Below the pieces are notes generated by a model that saw only the letters and a program-made list of their open reading frames with translations, did no database searches and was not told the DNA's origin. This document shows, piece after piece, positions 8,731-17,294 of a DNA stretch of 64,000 nt (positions are counted from its first letter, which is position 1; every line of letters begins with the position of its first letter). Position numbers and translations under genes: made by a program. Source of the DNA: UBA5336 sp964492485. GTDB taxonomy: Bacteria > Pseudomonadota > Alphaproteobacteria > Caulobacterales > Hyphomonadaceae. The stretch lies in contig CAZBKM010000011.1 in NCBI GenBank assembly GCA_964492485.1, forward strand, positions 1 through 64,000, written 5' to 3'.

Positions 8731-10503
8731 ACGTGCCACCTTCCAATACCCCGTCGCCTCCAGCGCGAGGCGGCGGGCGGCGTCATCCAGTGCGATGTCC
8801 TTCAACGCTTCGACGGTGTCGAGCGCATCGCGCGGCGACAGGCGGCTCGGATCGCCATCCGTCAGCCCAAGGGCACTGACGACAACTTCGCCGGCCGCCC
8901 CTGCCTCTGCGGCCGCGCGAAGGGCGATCAGCCGCCAGGCTGCGGCGCCCTCGAGGTCCCCGTTGCGCGCAAGCAGCGTTTCGCGCGCGGCGGCGGGCGG
9001 CGGAATGTCCAGCGCGGTCCACAGGGTCATCAGGCGAACCGCGTCTTCGATCTGGTTCTCGGTTTCGGCCGCCTCGATCAGCGCGCCAGCCGCGGCCTCT
9101 ATCTCGCTCGGCTGGGGATCAGGACTGGCGAGTACGGTCAGGCCTTCGGTCCAGGCAAGGTCATAGGCCTCGACCTCGACGGGCGGCGGCGGGGCGAGGG
9201 TCTCGGCCGCCACATCGGCGCCCGGCTCGCCCGCCTCGGGGGGCGCGCTGGCCAGATCGGCCGGTGTCTCTCCATCGCCGCTGTCGGCCTGCGGATCGCC
9301 CGTGTCGGCTGCCGCCTCGGCATCCGCCTGGGCAGTCAGGAAATCGCGCAAGCCGTCGACCCATGCCCGTGCCCGGTCCGGGGTGCCGGCAGCCAGGGCG
9401 GCCTGGGCAAAGGTCAGCGCATGGCGGAAGGTTTCGCGGTCCCTGGGCAAGGCCTCGATATCGTCCGAAAACAGCCGCGCCACTGCGGCAAACCGGGCGG
9501 GCGTGCCGCGCGCCGCGCGCAGCGCCGACGCCACCTGGCGCGCCTGTTCGCCCATGGGGGCTTCGGCGTCGGCCAGCGTGTACATGGCCACGTCGATCGG
9601 TTGCGCCGGAGTAAAGCCGTCGCGGCTCACCAGGTCGCGGTAGAGCGCCCGGTGCCGATCGGGTGCGATCAGGCCAGCTTCCGCCGCCAGCCCCGCCGCC
9701 AGAACGCGCAACTCGATGGGTAGGGCCTCCCGGCCTGCCATGGCCGCGGCGAGGTCGCCCCGGGAGTCGGCGATGGCACGTTCGGGCGGCTCCAGCCCGG
9801 CGGCGATGGACAGGGCCAGATTCAGGCCGCTGTCATAGCGCGCCGGCGGCCCATCGCCGGTCCCACCTGTCGCGGCGAACACGGCGTCGAAGAACCAGGC
9901 CTCGTCGACGCCTTGTGCGCTGGCGAGCTCGGCAGCGAGTTCCGCCGCTGCCGTATCCTCGCGCAGGAGTGCACAGACCGTGCGCAGCTTCGCCCAGAAC
10001 GCGCCGGCATCGGCCGCCTTGCCCCGGCCGGCCTCGCAGGCTGTCGCCGACTGGCCCATGGCGAGTTGCAGATCGACGGCAAGGGTCGAGGCATCGAGCC
10101 CGGTGGGGTTCTCTTCCAGCCGGCCCAGCAGGTCGGCGGCGGCATCCGCCTCGCCGAGCTCGAACATGATGCGCGCCCGTTCCGCCAGCAGCGCGTTGGC
10201 CTGGTCCCCCGCAGGCCGGGTGGCCGGAGACAGGACCACGCGGCGCAGCAGGGTTCGCTCCGCGGGCGTCAGGGCGGACGTGCGCACGTCTTTCATCAGC
10301 GCGAGCAGGGTCTCCGTATTCGAGGCCTGCCACATCTGGGTCGGCATCGCCTGTTCGCCCTCGGCCAGGTAGCCCCGGCCAAACGGATCGACATTCTCCA
10401 GCCCACCGACTTCGACCTGTGCCGAGGCGATCGCGCCTGCCGCGATCAGCGCAGGCAAGGTGAGCGCCGCAGCCACCGCGAGGCGGACGGGCCTAGAAAA
10501 CAT
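8725..10503 (-). CDS. secreted alanine-rich helical protein of unknown function
   Basis: This 592-residue protein has a clear Sec signal (MFSRPVRLAVAAALTLPALI..., probable cleavage after ASAQ around residue 32). The mature part is long and mostly helical (ALAAGTPDRARAWVDGL, LLGRLEENPTGLDAST), like a degenerate TPR or HEAT solenoid. An acidic, Pro/Ala-rich insert lies near residues 390-430. I recognise no catalytic motif. The ATG at 10503 overlaps the end of the upstream 44-codon gene, so the two are probably translationally coupled. The stop lies in repeat A2. The gene may act in the periplasm, but no function can be assigned from sequence. Confidence 0.85.
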   Translation of the reverse strand: MFSRPVRLAVAAALTLPALIAAGAIASAQVEVGGLENVDPFGRGYLAEGEQAMPTQMWQASNTETLLALMKDVRTSALTPAERTLLRRVVLSPATRPAGDQANALLAERARIMFELGEADAAADLLGRLEENPTGLDASTLAVDLQLAMGQSATACEAGRGKAADAGAFWAKLRTVCALLREDTAAAELAAELASAQGVDEAWFFDAVFAATGGTGDGPPARYDSGLNLALSIAAGLEPPERAIADSRGDLAAAMAGREALPIELRVLAAGLAAEAGLIAPDRHRALYRDLVSRDGFTPAQPIDVAMYTLADAEAPMGEQARQVASALRAARGTPARFAAVARLFSDDIEALPRDRETFRHALTFAQAALAAGTPDRARAWVDGLRDFLTAQADAEAAADTGDPQADSGDGETPADLASAPPEAGEPGADVAAETLAPPPPVEVEAYDLAWTEGLTVLASPDPQPSEIEAAAGALIEAAETENQIEDAVRLMTLWTALDIPPPAAARETLLARNGDLEGAAAWRLIALRAAAEAGAAGEVVVSALGLTDGDPSRLSPRDALDTVEALKDIALDDAARRLALEATGYWKVARR

Positions 10504-10627
10504 GATCGACCTCGATCCGGACCTCTCCGGCCTCCGGTTTGCCGTCCTCTGCCTTGCCTGCGAGCCAGACTGCCGCTGCGGCCAGGCCGGCGAGCAGGAT
10601 GAGGAACAGTATGAGCCATTTGCGCAT
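10493..10627 (-). CDS. 44-residue single-span membrane peptide
   Basis: A short open frame encodes MRKWLILFLILLAGLAAAAV followed by a charged tail ending VRIEVDHVF. A single hydrophobic helix spans about residues 4-23, with positive residues at the N-terminus and an acidic or mixed tail in the periplasm or cytosol. The stop TAG overlaps the first codons of the downstream secreted protein (its ATG lies inside this frame), a classic coupling arrangement. GGGAG lies about 10 nt before the ATG. It may be a small membrane partner of the secreted protein. No family is recognised, and the call rests on architecture and overlap. Confidence 0.62.
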   Translation of the reverse strand: MRKWLILFLILLAGLAAAAVWLAGKAEDGKPEAGEVRIEVDHVF

Positions 10628-10716
10628 GGAACAGGGTCTCCCGCGGGGCGGCGCTCACTTGAATTGTGTCCTACAGCGCCCGCATATAGGACGTCGGAGA
10701 AGGAACCGAAAAGACC

Positions 10717-11292
10717 ATGGGCACAGATAATACCTCGGTGGACAAGACCGGCCCGGCCCAGGCGGCGTTCCAGACCCGGACAATCGCACTCGTCGGCCTG
10801 ATGGGCGCAGGCAAGTCGACGGTGGGGCGCCGGCTGGCCGATGCGCTGGGCCGGGCCTTTCATGACAGCGACGAGGAGATCGAGAGGGCCGCCGGCCTGT
10901 CGGTTGCCGACATCTTTTCGGTGCATGGTGAAGCCGAGTTTCGGCGAGGCGAGCGTCGCGTGCTGAAGCGGCTGCTCGACCAGCCGCCGCATGTGCTGGC
11001 AACCGGCGGTGGGGCCTATCTCGATCCCGAGACACGTTCTTTGCTGAGGGCGCGTGCCATCACGGTCTGGCTGAATGCCGATCTGGAGACGCTCTGGAAG
11101 CGGGTTTCGAAGCGCGACGACCGTCCGCTCCTGCGGGCACCCGACCCCAAGGGCGTTCTCGGCCGCCTGTTCGCCGAACGCGAGCCGATCTATGCCCAGG
11201 CCGACCTCAAGGTGGACAGTTCGGATGGGCCGCATCGCGACACGGTCGACGCCATCCTTGCCGCCCTTCACAGATGGACCCCGAATGGCTGA
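10717..11292 (+). CDS. aroK: shikimate kinase
   Basis: This 191-residue cytosolic P-loop kinase phosphorylates shikimate at the 3-hydroxyl with ATP, the fifth step of the chorismate pathway. The Walker A GLMGAGKST is at 27-35, the shikimate-binding DSDEEIE follows, and GGGAYLD and the lid RDDRPLL are present. About 20 residues precede the core, longer than the minimal enzyme. The stop overlaps the aroB start by 8 nt, so aroK and aroB form one transcription unit, as in many proteobacteria. Confidence 0.95.
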   Translation: MGTDNTSVDKTGPAQAAFQTRTIALVGLMGAGKSTVGRRLADALGRAFHDSDEEIERAAGLSVADIFSVHGEAEFRRGERRVLKRLLDQPPHVLATGGGAYLDPETRSLLRARAITVWLNADLETLWKRVSKRDDRPLLRAPDPKGVLGRLFAEREPIYAQADLKVDSSDGPHRDTVDAILAALHRWTPNG

Positions 11293-12448
11293 CCCCTTCG
11301 ATCTTGAACGCACCGTTCCCGTGGCGCTCGGTGAGCGAGCCTATGACATTCGCATCGCGCCCGGGCTCCTGGATCGCGCGGGCGACGCGCTCGCCCCTTT
11401 CCTGAAGCATGACCGGGTCTTCGTCCTCAGCGACACCAATGTGGGCGGGCTGCACCTGGCGCGTCTCAAGCAGGGTTTGGCGGCCTCGGGCATCCGGTGT
11501 GAGACCCACACCATCGTGGCCGGCGAGACCAGCAAGACCTTCGCGGCCCTGGAGACGGCACTGGACTGGCTGATCGAGGCGGGCGCAGAGCGCAGCGACC
11601 TGCTGATCGCGCTCGGGGGTGGGGTGGTTGGCGACCTGGCCGGCCTGATCGCGGCGCTGATGAAGCGCGGGATGGGCTTCGTTCAGATCCCGACGACCCT
11701 GCTTGCGCAGGTGGACAGTTCGGTCGGGGGAAAGACGGCTGTGAACACCCGCCATGGCAAGAACCTGGTCGGCGCGTTCTACCAGCCGCGCCTGGTTCTG
11801 GCCGATCTCGACGTGCTGGCGACGCTGCCGAGGCGGGAGCGCGCCGCAGGTTACGCCGAGATCGTGAAGTATGGCCTCATCGACGATGCGGACTTCTTCG
11901 CCTGGCTTGAGCAACATGGCGACGCGGTGATGGCGCTGGAGCCCGAACCGCTGGCCGAGGCCGTGGCCCGGGCCTGTGCCGCCAAGGCGCGCATCGTGTC
12001 GGAAGACGAGCGCGAAGGCGGCGTTCGCGCCCTGTTGAATCTTGGCCATACCTTCGGCCATGCGCTCGAGGCGGAAAACCGCTACGGGCCGGACCTCCTC
12101 CATGGCGAGGCGGTGGCGTGTGGGCTTGCCCTGGCGTTACGTTATTCGGCCCGTCTTGGCCTATGCGATCTGCGCGAGGCAGACCGTGCGGAGGGCGTGC
12201 TGAACCGCGCGGGCCTTGCCACCCGTCTGCCGGAACTGGGCGGCGGACCTTATCCCGCAGAGCGTCTCGTCGCCCACATGCGCCATGACAAGAAGGCCCA
12301 GGCCGGCCGGGTGCCGTTGATCCTGGCCCGAGGCATAGGAGAGGCCTTCATCCGTCCCGACGCCGACCTGGGCGATGTGCAAGCCTTTCTCCAGGATGAG
12401 GCGGCCCCTGATGCGCGCGCGCCCCGCCAGGCGGGAGCCGGCGCATGA
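11285..12448 (+). CDS. aroB: 3-dehydroquinate synthase
   Basis: This 387-residue NAD- and metal-dependent enzyme converts DAHP to 3-dehydroquinate, the second step of the shikimate pathway. Signatures include the NAD-binding LGGGVVGDLAGLIAA, IPTTLLAQVDSSVGGKTAVN, and the metal-ligand segments NLGHTFGHALE and LLHGEAVACG. The ATG lies inside the aroK terminus and the stop shares ATGA with the next gene, so aroK, aroB and the CorC/HlyC-like gene overlap end to end and are likely co-translated. Confidence 0.96.
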   Translation: MADPFDLERTVPVALGERAYDIRIAPGLLDRAGDALAPFLKHDRVFVLSDTNVGGLHLARLKQGLAASGIRCETHTIVAGETSKTFAALETALDWLIEAGAERSDLLIALGGGVVGDLAGLIAALMKRGMGFVQIPTTLLAQVDSSVGGKTAVNTRHGKNLVGAFYQPRLVLADLDVLATLPRRERAAGYAEIVKYGLIDDADFFAWLEQHGDAVMALEPEPLAEAVARACAAKARIVSEDEREGGVRALLNLGHTFGHALEAENRYGPDLLHGEAVACGLALALRYSARLGLCDLREADRAEGVLNRAGLATRLPELGGGPYPAERLVAHMRHDKKAQAGRVPLILARGIGEAFIRPDADLGDVQAFLQDEAAPDARAPRQAGAGA

Positions 12449-13719
12449 TCATCGGCACCTTGATCGCGATTCTCCTTCTGCTCGGCATGTCGGGATTCTT
12501 CTCGGGGTCGGAAACCTCCCTTACCGCAGCGTCGCGGGCGCGCATGTATGCTCTGGAAAAGGATGGCGACAAGCGCGCGGCCCGGGTGAACAAGCTGCTT
12601 GCCGACAAGGAGGGCCTGATCGGAGCCATCCTGCTGGGCAACAACCTGGTCAACATCCTGGCTTCTGCGCTGGCGACCTCGCTGTTCATTTCCGTCTTCG
12701 GTCCCGGCGGGCTCGCGACCGCTTTGGCAACCGCCGTCATGACGGTGCTCGTCCTGGTTTTCGCCGAGGTCCTTCCCAAGACCTATGCCATCACGCGGCC
12801 CGACAGCATGGCGATGTCGGTGGCGCGGCCCATAGGCTGGCTCGTTGCCGCGGTAGGTTGGGTGGTGGTCGGCGTTCAGGTGATCGTCAATGCCACCTTG
12901 CGGACGGTGGGCCTGGCCACGCCTGCCGACATCGTGACCTCCGACGAGGAGATCCGGGGCGTGCTCGACCTGCACCATTCGGAAGGCGGGATCGACCCGG
13001 CCGACCGATTGCGTCTGGTGGGTGCGCTGGACCTCAAGGAGCTGACGGTGGAAGACGTGATGATCCACCGCAAGAACATCGCGATGCTGGATGCGGATCT
13101 GCCGCCGCGTGAGCTGGTGATGAAGGCGCTGTCCAGTCCTCACACGCGCCTGCCGCTGTATCGTGGCGACCAGGAGGAGATCATCGGCATCCTGCATGCC
13201 AAGGATCTCCTGCGGGTTACTGCGCTGCACCGGGGTGATCCCGACCAGCTCAAGATCGAGGAGATCCTGCGAGAACCGTGGTTCATCCCGGAGACGACGC
13301 CGGTGCAGGACCAGCTCGACATGTTCCTCCAGAAACGCAGCCATTTCGCGCTGGTGGTCGACGAGTACGGAGCCCTGCAGGGCCTCGTCACCCTGGAGGA
13401 CATCCTCGAGGAGATCGTCGGCGACATCCGGGATGAGCACGACGTGCCGGTGCAGGGCGTGCGGCCCCAGCCGGACGGATCGGTGAACGTGGATGGCTGG
13501 GTGCCGATCCGCGACCTGAACCGCGCCACAGGGTGGAACCTGCCCGACGAGGGGGCCGTCACGGTTGCGGGTCTGGTCATTCACGAGGCCCAGACCATTC
13601 CCGACCCGGGTCAGAGCTTCCGTTTCCACGGCCACCGGTTTGACGTGCTGCGCCGGATGCGAAACCAGATCACCGGTCTCAAGGTCTATCCCGCAGACGA
13701 GATCGAGGCTGAAGCCTAG
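12445..13719 (+). CDS. CNNM/HlyC-CorC family transporter (DUF21, CBS pair, CorC C-terminal domain)
   Basis: This is a 424-residue inner-membrane protein. An N-terminal DUF21/CNNM domain of about three to four transmembrane segments contains SGFFSGSETSL and FAEVLPKTYAI. Two CBS motifs follow (VMIHRKNIAMLD... and VVDEYGALQGLVTLEDILEE), and then a CorC/HlyC C-terminal domain. Relatives are linked to magnesium or cobalt efflux and resistance. The older name hemolysin is not supported by any toxin feature. It is the third gene of the aroKB operon through a 4-nt ATGA overlap. The ion is not predictable here. Confidence 0.92.
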   Translation: MIIGTLIAILLLLGMSGFFSGSETSLTAASRARMYALEKDGDKRAARVNKLLADKEGLIGAILLGNNLVNILASALATSLFISVFGPGGLATALATAVMTVLVLVFAEVLPKTYAITRPDSMAMSVARPIGWLVAAVGWVVVGVQVIVNATLRTVGLATPADIVTSDEEIRGVLDLHHSEGGIDPADRLRLVGALDLKELTVEDVMIHRKNIAMLDADLPPRELVMKALSSPHTRLPLYRGDQEEIIGILHAKDLLRVTALHRGDPDQLKIEEILREPWFIPETTPVQDQLDMFLQKRSHFALVVDEYGALQGLVTLEDILEEIVGDIRDEHDVPVQGVRPQPDGSVNVDGWVPIRDLNRATGWNLPDEGAVTVAGLVIHEAQTIPDPGQSFRFHGHRFDVLRRMRNQITGLKVYPADEIEAEA

Positions 13720-13859
13720 CCCGACTCGTCCGTCGCCGGTTTCGGTCTGCGGGTTCGGGGCGCGGGTTGGACGGCCTCTCGCGGCGACCAGAGCGCGGTC
13801 CCGGACGATCTGCAAGACGCCGCATTTGGGGTCGCCCGCTGGCGTGCTAATCTCGGAGC

Positions 13860-15293
13860 ATGGCCGTCCAAACCGTCTCCGATCCCTTGCCGCCCGCCTT
13901 CCGCATGGCCGCCCAGGACCTTCTTGGCCCCTCCGGCTGGAGCGACGACGAGGAGGTACTCACCCAGACCGCGACGCCCTGGCGGGGCACCTATCGCGGG
14001 GTCACGCCGTTTCTGGCGAAACCGGCCAGCACCGGCGAGGCCGCGGCCCTCGTTCGCCTGTGTGCGGCCCATGGCATTGCGCTGTGTCCCCAGGGTGGGA
14101 ACACCGGCCTTGTGGACGGCGGCATTCCCCATGGCGAAATCACGGTCAGCCTGCGTCGCATGCAGGCCGTGCGCGACATCGATCCGGCCAACAACTCGCT
14201 GACCATCGAGGCGGGCGCGCCGCTTGTGGCCGCCCAGCAGGCCGCAGAGTCCGTGGGTCGGCTGTTTCCCCTCTCGCTGGGGTCGGAGGGTACCGCGACC
14301 CTTGGCGGGCTGATTTCGACCAATGCAGGCGGCGTTGCCGTCCTGCGCTACGGGATGATGCGGGACCTGCTGCTCGGCCTGGAGGTCGTGTTGCCTTCCG
14401 GCGAGATCTGGGACGGCTTGTCCGGGCTTCGCAAGAACAATACGGGCTACGACCTCAAGCATCTGTTCGCCGGAGCCGAGGGCACCCTGGGTCTGATCAC
14501 GGCCGCAACCCTGAAGCTGTTCCCGCAGGTGGCGCGGGCCACCGCATGGATCAGCTGCGCCAGCGCCGAGGATGTGGTCGCTCTGCTGGCGCGGGTCCGC
14601 GATCATGCTGGCGACACCGTGACGAGTTTCGAGATGATCCCGGCGCATGCCATCGACATGGTGCGTGCCGACACACCCGATCTGCGCGATCCCAACCCGT
14701 CCGACCTGCCCTGGCGGGTGCTCTGCGAGGTGTCCATGGCGCGCGAGGGCCATGCGCGCGAGACGCTGGAAACCGCCCTTGCAGATGCGCTGGACACGGG
14801 GCTCGCGCGTGACGCGGTGCTCGCAGAGAGCCTGAGCCAGGCCGCAGACTTCTGGACCATCCGCGAGTCGATCCCCCTGTCGAAGCGCGCCTACGGCACG
14901 TCGGTAAACCACGACATCTCCGTGCCGGTCTCGCGCATTCCCGCATTCCTGGAGCGGGCCGCCGCCGCCGTCGCCGAGGTGGCGCCCCAAGCCGAGATCG
15001 TGGCCTTCGGTCATGTGGGCGATGGCAACCTGCATTACTCGGCCTGCGAGCCTGCCGGGGTTGCGGCGCCAACCCTGAGCGCGGTCAGCGAGCGCATCAC
15101 GGAGGTCGTGCATCGCGAGGCGATGGCCCATGGCGGCTCCATCTCGGCAGAGCACGGCGTAGGGCGGCTGAAACGTGACGCGCTGGCGGGTCTTCGTCCT
15201 CCGGCGGCAACGGCGGCGATGCAGGCCATCAAGCGGGCGCTGGATCCCCAGAACATCATGAACCCGGGCCGCGTCGTTCCGGATCAGGGCTGA
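13860..15293 (+). CDS. FAD-linked oxidase, D-2-hydroxyglutarate / D-lactate dehydrogenase family
   Basis: This 477-residue protein has a PCMH-type FAD-binding domain (CPQGGNTGLVDGGIP, LSLGSEGTATLGGLIST, GAEGTLGLITAATLKL). The C-terminal FAD-oxidase domain has the substrate and metal motif HVGDGNLHYS and a final EHGVGRLKRD. The family oxidises D-2-hydroxy acids and passes electrons to the quinone pool or an electron transfer flavoprotein. GlcD and D-lactate dehydrogenase are close alternatives, but no glcE or glcF neighbours are present. The ATG at 13860 has GGAG directly in front, at short spacing. Confidence 0.9.
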   Translation: MAVQTVSDPLPPAFRMAAQDLLGPSGWSDDEEVLTQTATPWRGTYRGVTPFLAKPASTGEAAALVRLCAAHGIALCPQGGNTGLVDGGIPHGEITVSLRRMQAVRDIDPANNSLTIEAGAPLVAAQQAAESVGRLFPLSLGSEGTATLGGLISTNAGGVAVLRYGMMRDLLLGLEVVLPSGEIWDGLSGLRKNNTGYDLKHLFAGAEGTLGLITAATLKLFPQVARATAWISCASAEDVVALLARVRDHAGDTVTSFEMIPAHAIDMVRADTPDLRDPNPSDLPWRVLCEVSMAREGHARETLETALADALDTGLARDAVLAESLSQAADFWTIRESIPLSKRAYGTSVNHDISVPVSRIPAFLERAAAAVAEVAPQAEIVAFGHVGDGNLHYSACEPAGVAAPTLSAVSERITEVVHREAMAHGGSISAEHGVGRLKRDALAGLRPPAATAAMQAIKRALDPQNIMNPGRVVPDQG

Positions 15294-15346
15294 TCGACGC
15301 GTGCGCCGGCGGCGTCCACCCGCCGGACAGGCCGGTCAACGTGCCT

Positions 15347-15392
15347 CTGGTCCATCTTCCGGTCGATCAGAGTCCGTGAAGATGCTCTGGCA
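15347..15392. repeat. intergenic repeat family A, hairpin fragment A3
   Basis: Only the hairpin part is present: CCATCTTC...GTGAAGATG with central GATCAGAGTC, as in copy A7. It lies 54 bp after the FAD-oxidase gene. Confidence 0.65.
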
Positions 15393-15438
15393 GATTGTCT
15401 TGGGGCCCAGTCTCGACGCGTCCGGGCTCCCCCTCCGC

Positions 15439-15493
15439 TTGACATCGCCCTAACGTGGCGCGCCCTTGCGCCATCGCGTTAACCAATCGCTAA
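15439..15493 (+). promoter_or_regulatory. possible CtrA-type site with upstream TTGACA
   Basis: TTAA (15479-15482), seven bases, then CTAA (15490-15493) matches the CtrA consensus TTAA-N7-TTAA at seven of eight positions. It lies 63 bp before the nuclease gene start, and a perfect TTGACA sits at 15439-15444. The presence of cckA in this genome makes CtrA control reasonable. Confidence 0.42.
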
Positions 15494-15556
15494 CCAAACG
15501 GGATGACCCCTGATGCTGCCCCGGCCAGAATGACCGTGGGCGAGGGGATGAGAGCA

Positions 15557-16933
15557 ATGGTCTTCTACCGCGATCTTCGCAACCGGCGCCTGTTCAACGA
15601 GGCGGAGGCGGATTGGGTGTCGCGTCGCCTGCTGGACCTGCGCGCCAGCCTGCGTGAATCGCCGCCTGCCGGCGTCCCCCGCCGCACGCGCGAGAGTTCG
15701 ATCCTGATCGCGACATGGAACATCCGGGACTTCGACAACAACAAGTTTCGCCACGGACCGCGCCGGCGCGAAAGCCTTCTTTACATCGCGGAGATCATTT
15801 CCGCCTTCGATGTGGTCGCGGTTCAGGAGGTCAATGAGGACCTTGAACCCCTTCGTCAGGTGTTGCGCCTGCTGGGAACACATTGGGATTTCATTGCCAC
15901 CGACGTGACCGAGGGGGCGTCGGGCAACCGCGAGCGCATGGCCTTCATCTACGACACCTCGAAGGTCAGCTTCCGACATGTGGCGGGCGAGATCGTGCTG
16001 CCGCGTCACGCCCTGTTGCCGGACGAACGCCAGTTCGCCCGCACGCCCTTCATGGTGTCCTTCCAGGCGGGCTGGTTTCATTTCTCCCTGTGCACCGTGC
16101 ACATCTATTATGGGTCCGATACCAAGGGCTCTGATGGCTACAAGCGCCGCGTGGCGGAAATCGAACACATCGCACGGGAGATGGCCGACCGTGCGGAGAG
16201 TGAGGACGAGAACTACATCCTGCTCGGCGATTTCAACATTCGCGATCGGGCGGACGACACGATGGAGGCCCTGACCAGCGCCGGTTTCGTGCTTCCGCCA
16301 GAGCTTTATCCGTCCAACATCCTCGGCGACAAGTATTATGACCAGATCGCCTTCCGGACCCGGCAGAACAGGGTGACGTTCCTGTCGGCGGGGGTCTTCG
16401 ATTTCACCAGAACACTGTTCACGCCGGACATGTACGACCATTACGCGCCGGTGCTGCCCGAACGCCATCGCGATCTGAAGGCCGATGGGACGCCCAAGAG
16501 CCGAAAGGACGACCGGAGTTACTACCGCGAGCGCTGGATGACCTGGCAGATGTCCGATCACCTGCCGCTCTGGGTCGAACTGGCCATCGATTTCTCCGAT
16601 GAGCACCTTCAGCGCAATCTGCTGACGGAGGCGAAAAACCTTCCGGCCCAGCGCGAACATGGCGAAGTGCCCGAAGACCTGTCGCTCTACCATGGCGATG
16701 CGCCGCGTCTGGATGATACGCCAGACACGGTGCCCGGCGAGTCCGAAGGCAAAGTGCGCAAGCGGAAGAAGCCACGGATCGCCCCGCGGGAAAAGACGGG
16801 CACGGCTCGGCCTGACACCCCGCTCACGCTGGGCGAGGCGTGGCGGATCTTCTGGTTCGTGGCCACAGGCAAGGCCGAACGTCTCAAGAAGCTGCGAAAG
16901 GCGCGCAGGTCCAGGACGACCTCATCCTCCTGA
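15557..16933 (+). CDS. endonuclease/exonuclease/phosphatase-fold protein
   Basis: This 458-residue protein has the EEP (DNase I-like) fold motifs in order: IATWNIRDFDNN, VAVQEVNEDLE (metal Glu), ILLGDFNIRDRADD (catalytic Asp/Asn) and MSDHLPLWVE (Asp-His pair). It could be a nuclease or a phosphodiesterase on lipid or sugar phosphates. The roughly 100-residue basic C-terminal tail is unusual and ends near KAERLKKLRKARRSR, possibly for DNA or membrane binding. No signal peptide is visible. The ATG at 15557 was preferred over three upstream in-frame ATGs because GAGGGG lies nine bases before it. Confidence 0.88.
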   Translation: MVFYRDLRNRRLFNEAEADWVSRRLLDLRASLRESPPAGVPRRTRESSILIATWNIRDFDNNKFRHGPRRRESLLYIAEIISAFDVVAVQEVNEDLEPLRQVLRLLGTHWDFIATDVTEGASGNRERMAFIYDTSKVSFRHVAGEIVLPRHALLPDERQFARTPFMVSFQAGWFHFSLCTVHIYYGSDTKGSDGYKRRVAEIEHIAREMADRAESEDENYILLGDFNIRDRADDTMEALTSAGFVLPPELYPSNILGDKYYDQIAFRTRQNRVTFLSAGVFDFTRTLFTPDMYDHYAPVLPERHRDLKADGTPKSRKDDRSYYRERWMTWQMSDHLPLWVELAIDFSDEHLQRNLLTEAKNLPAQREHGEVPEDLSLYHGDAPRLDDTPDTVPGESEGKVRKRKKPRIAPREKTGTARPDTPLTLGEAWRIFWFVATGKAERLKKLRKARRSRTTSSS

Positions 16934-17018
16934 GCCCGTTCGCGGCCCGGTGACCCCGAGACGGTTTGATCCGCGACACGGCGTCCCACGTACCCCCCAT
17001 ATGAAAGGAGGTGCCGAA

Positions 17019-17168
17019 ATGGCCAAGGCTCGCACCCGCGACCAGATCAAGCACCCGACCGACGCCCGCCAGGGTGAACCCGTCCGGGGACTTCCGACCG
17101 TGCTGGCAGTGTCCACCCTTGCGGCTGCGCTGGCCGTGGGCACGATCTACGCTCTGTTCGCGTTTTAA
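17019..17168 (+). CDS. 49-residue single-span membrane protein
   Basis: A near-perfect Shine-Dalgarno, AAAGGAGGTG (17004-17013), stands before the ATG at 17019. The product is a basic, hydrophilic N-terminal half (MAKARTRDQIKHPTDARQGE) and one hydrophobic helix at about residues 26-48 ending at the C-terminus (TIYALFAF). This suggests a tail-anchored inner-membrane peptide with a cytosolic head. Its TAA stop is formed by the edge of repeat B6. I recognise no family. The strong ribosome site and clean composition make it a credible gene. Confidence 0.72.
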   Translation: MAKARTRDQIKHPTDARQGEPVRGLPTVLAVSTLAAALAVGTIYALFAF

Positions 17169-17254
17169 AGCGCCTGTGTGTCAGTCCAGAACCGCGTTTT
17201 GTCCCGGAACTGGCGCAAGTATCCGTTCGCAATCGGTTCCGATTGCTCCGAACT
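17166..17254 (-). repeat. intergenic repeat family B, copy B6 (inverted)
   Basis: Reading on the minus strand, the copy begins AGTTCGGAGCAATCGG, continues GATTGCGAACGGATACTTGCGCC and ends GGCGCTTTA. The terminal TAAAGCGCC on the plus strand supplies the TAA stop of the 49-residue protein. It lies between convergent genes. Confidence 0.75.
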
Positions 17255-17294
17255 CGATCGAGGACGTCATTCAGGCGTTCGGAGACGCGACGCG

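Noticed and set aside
12445..13719. Hemolysin as the function of the CNNM/CorC-like gene.
   Set aside because: The name is historical. The protein has membrane, CBS and CorC domains and no toxin feature.
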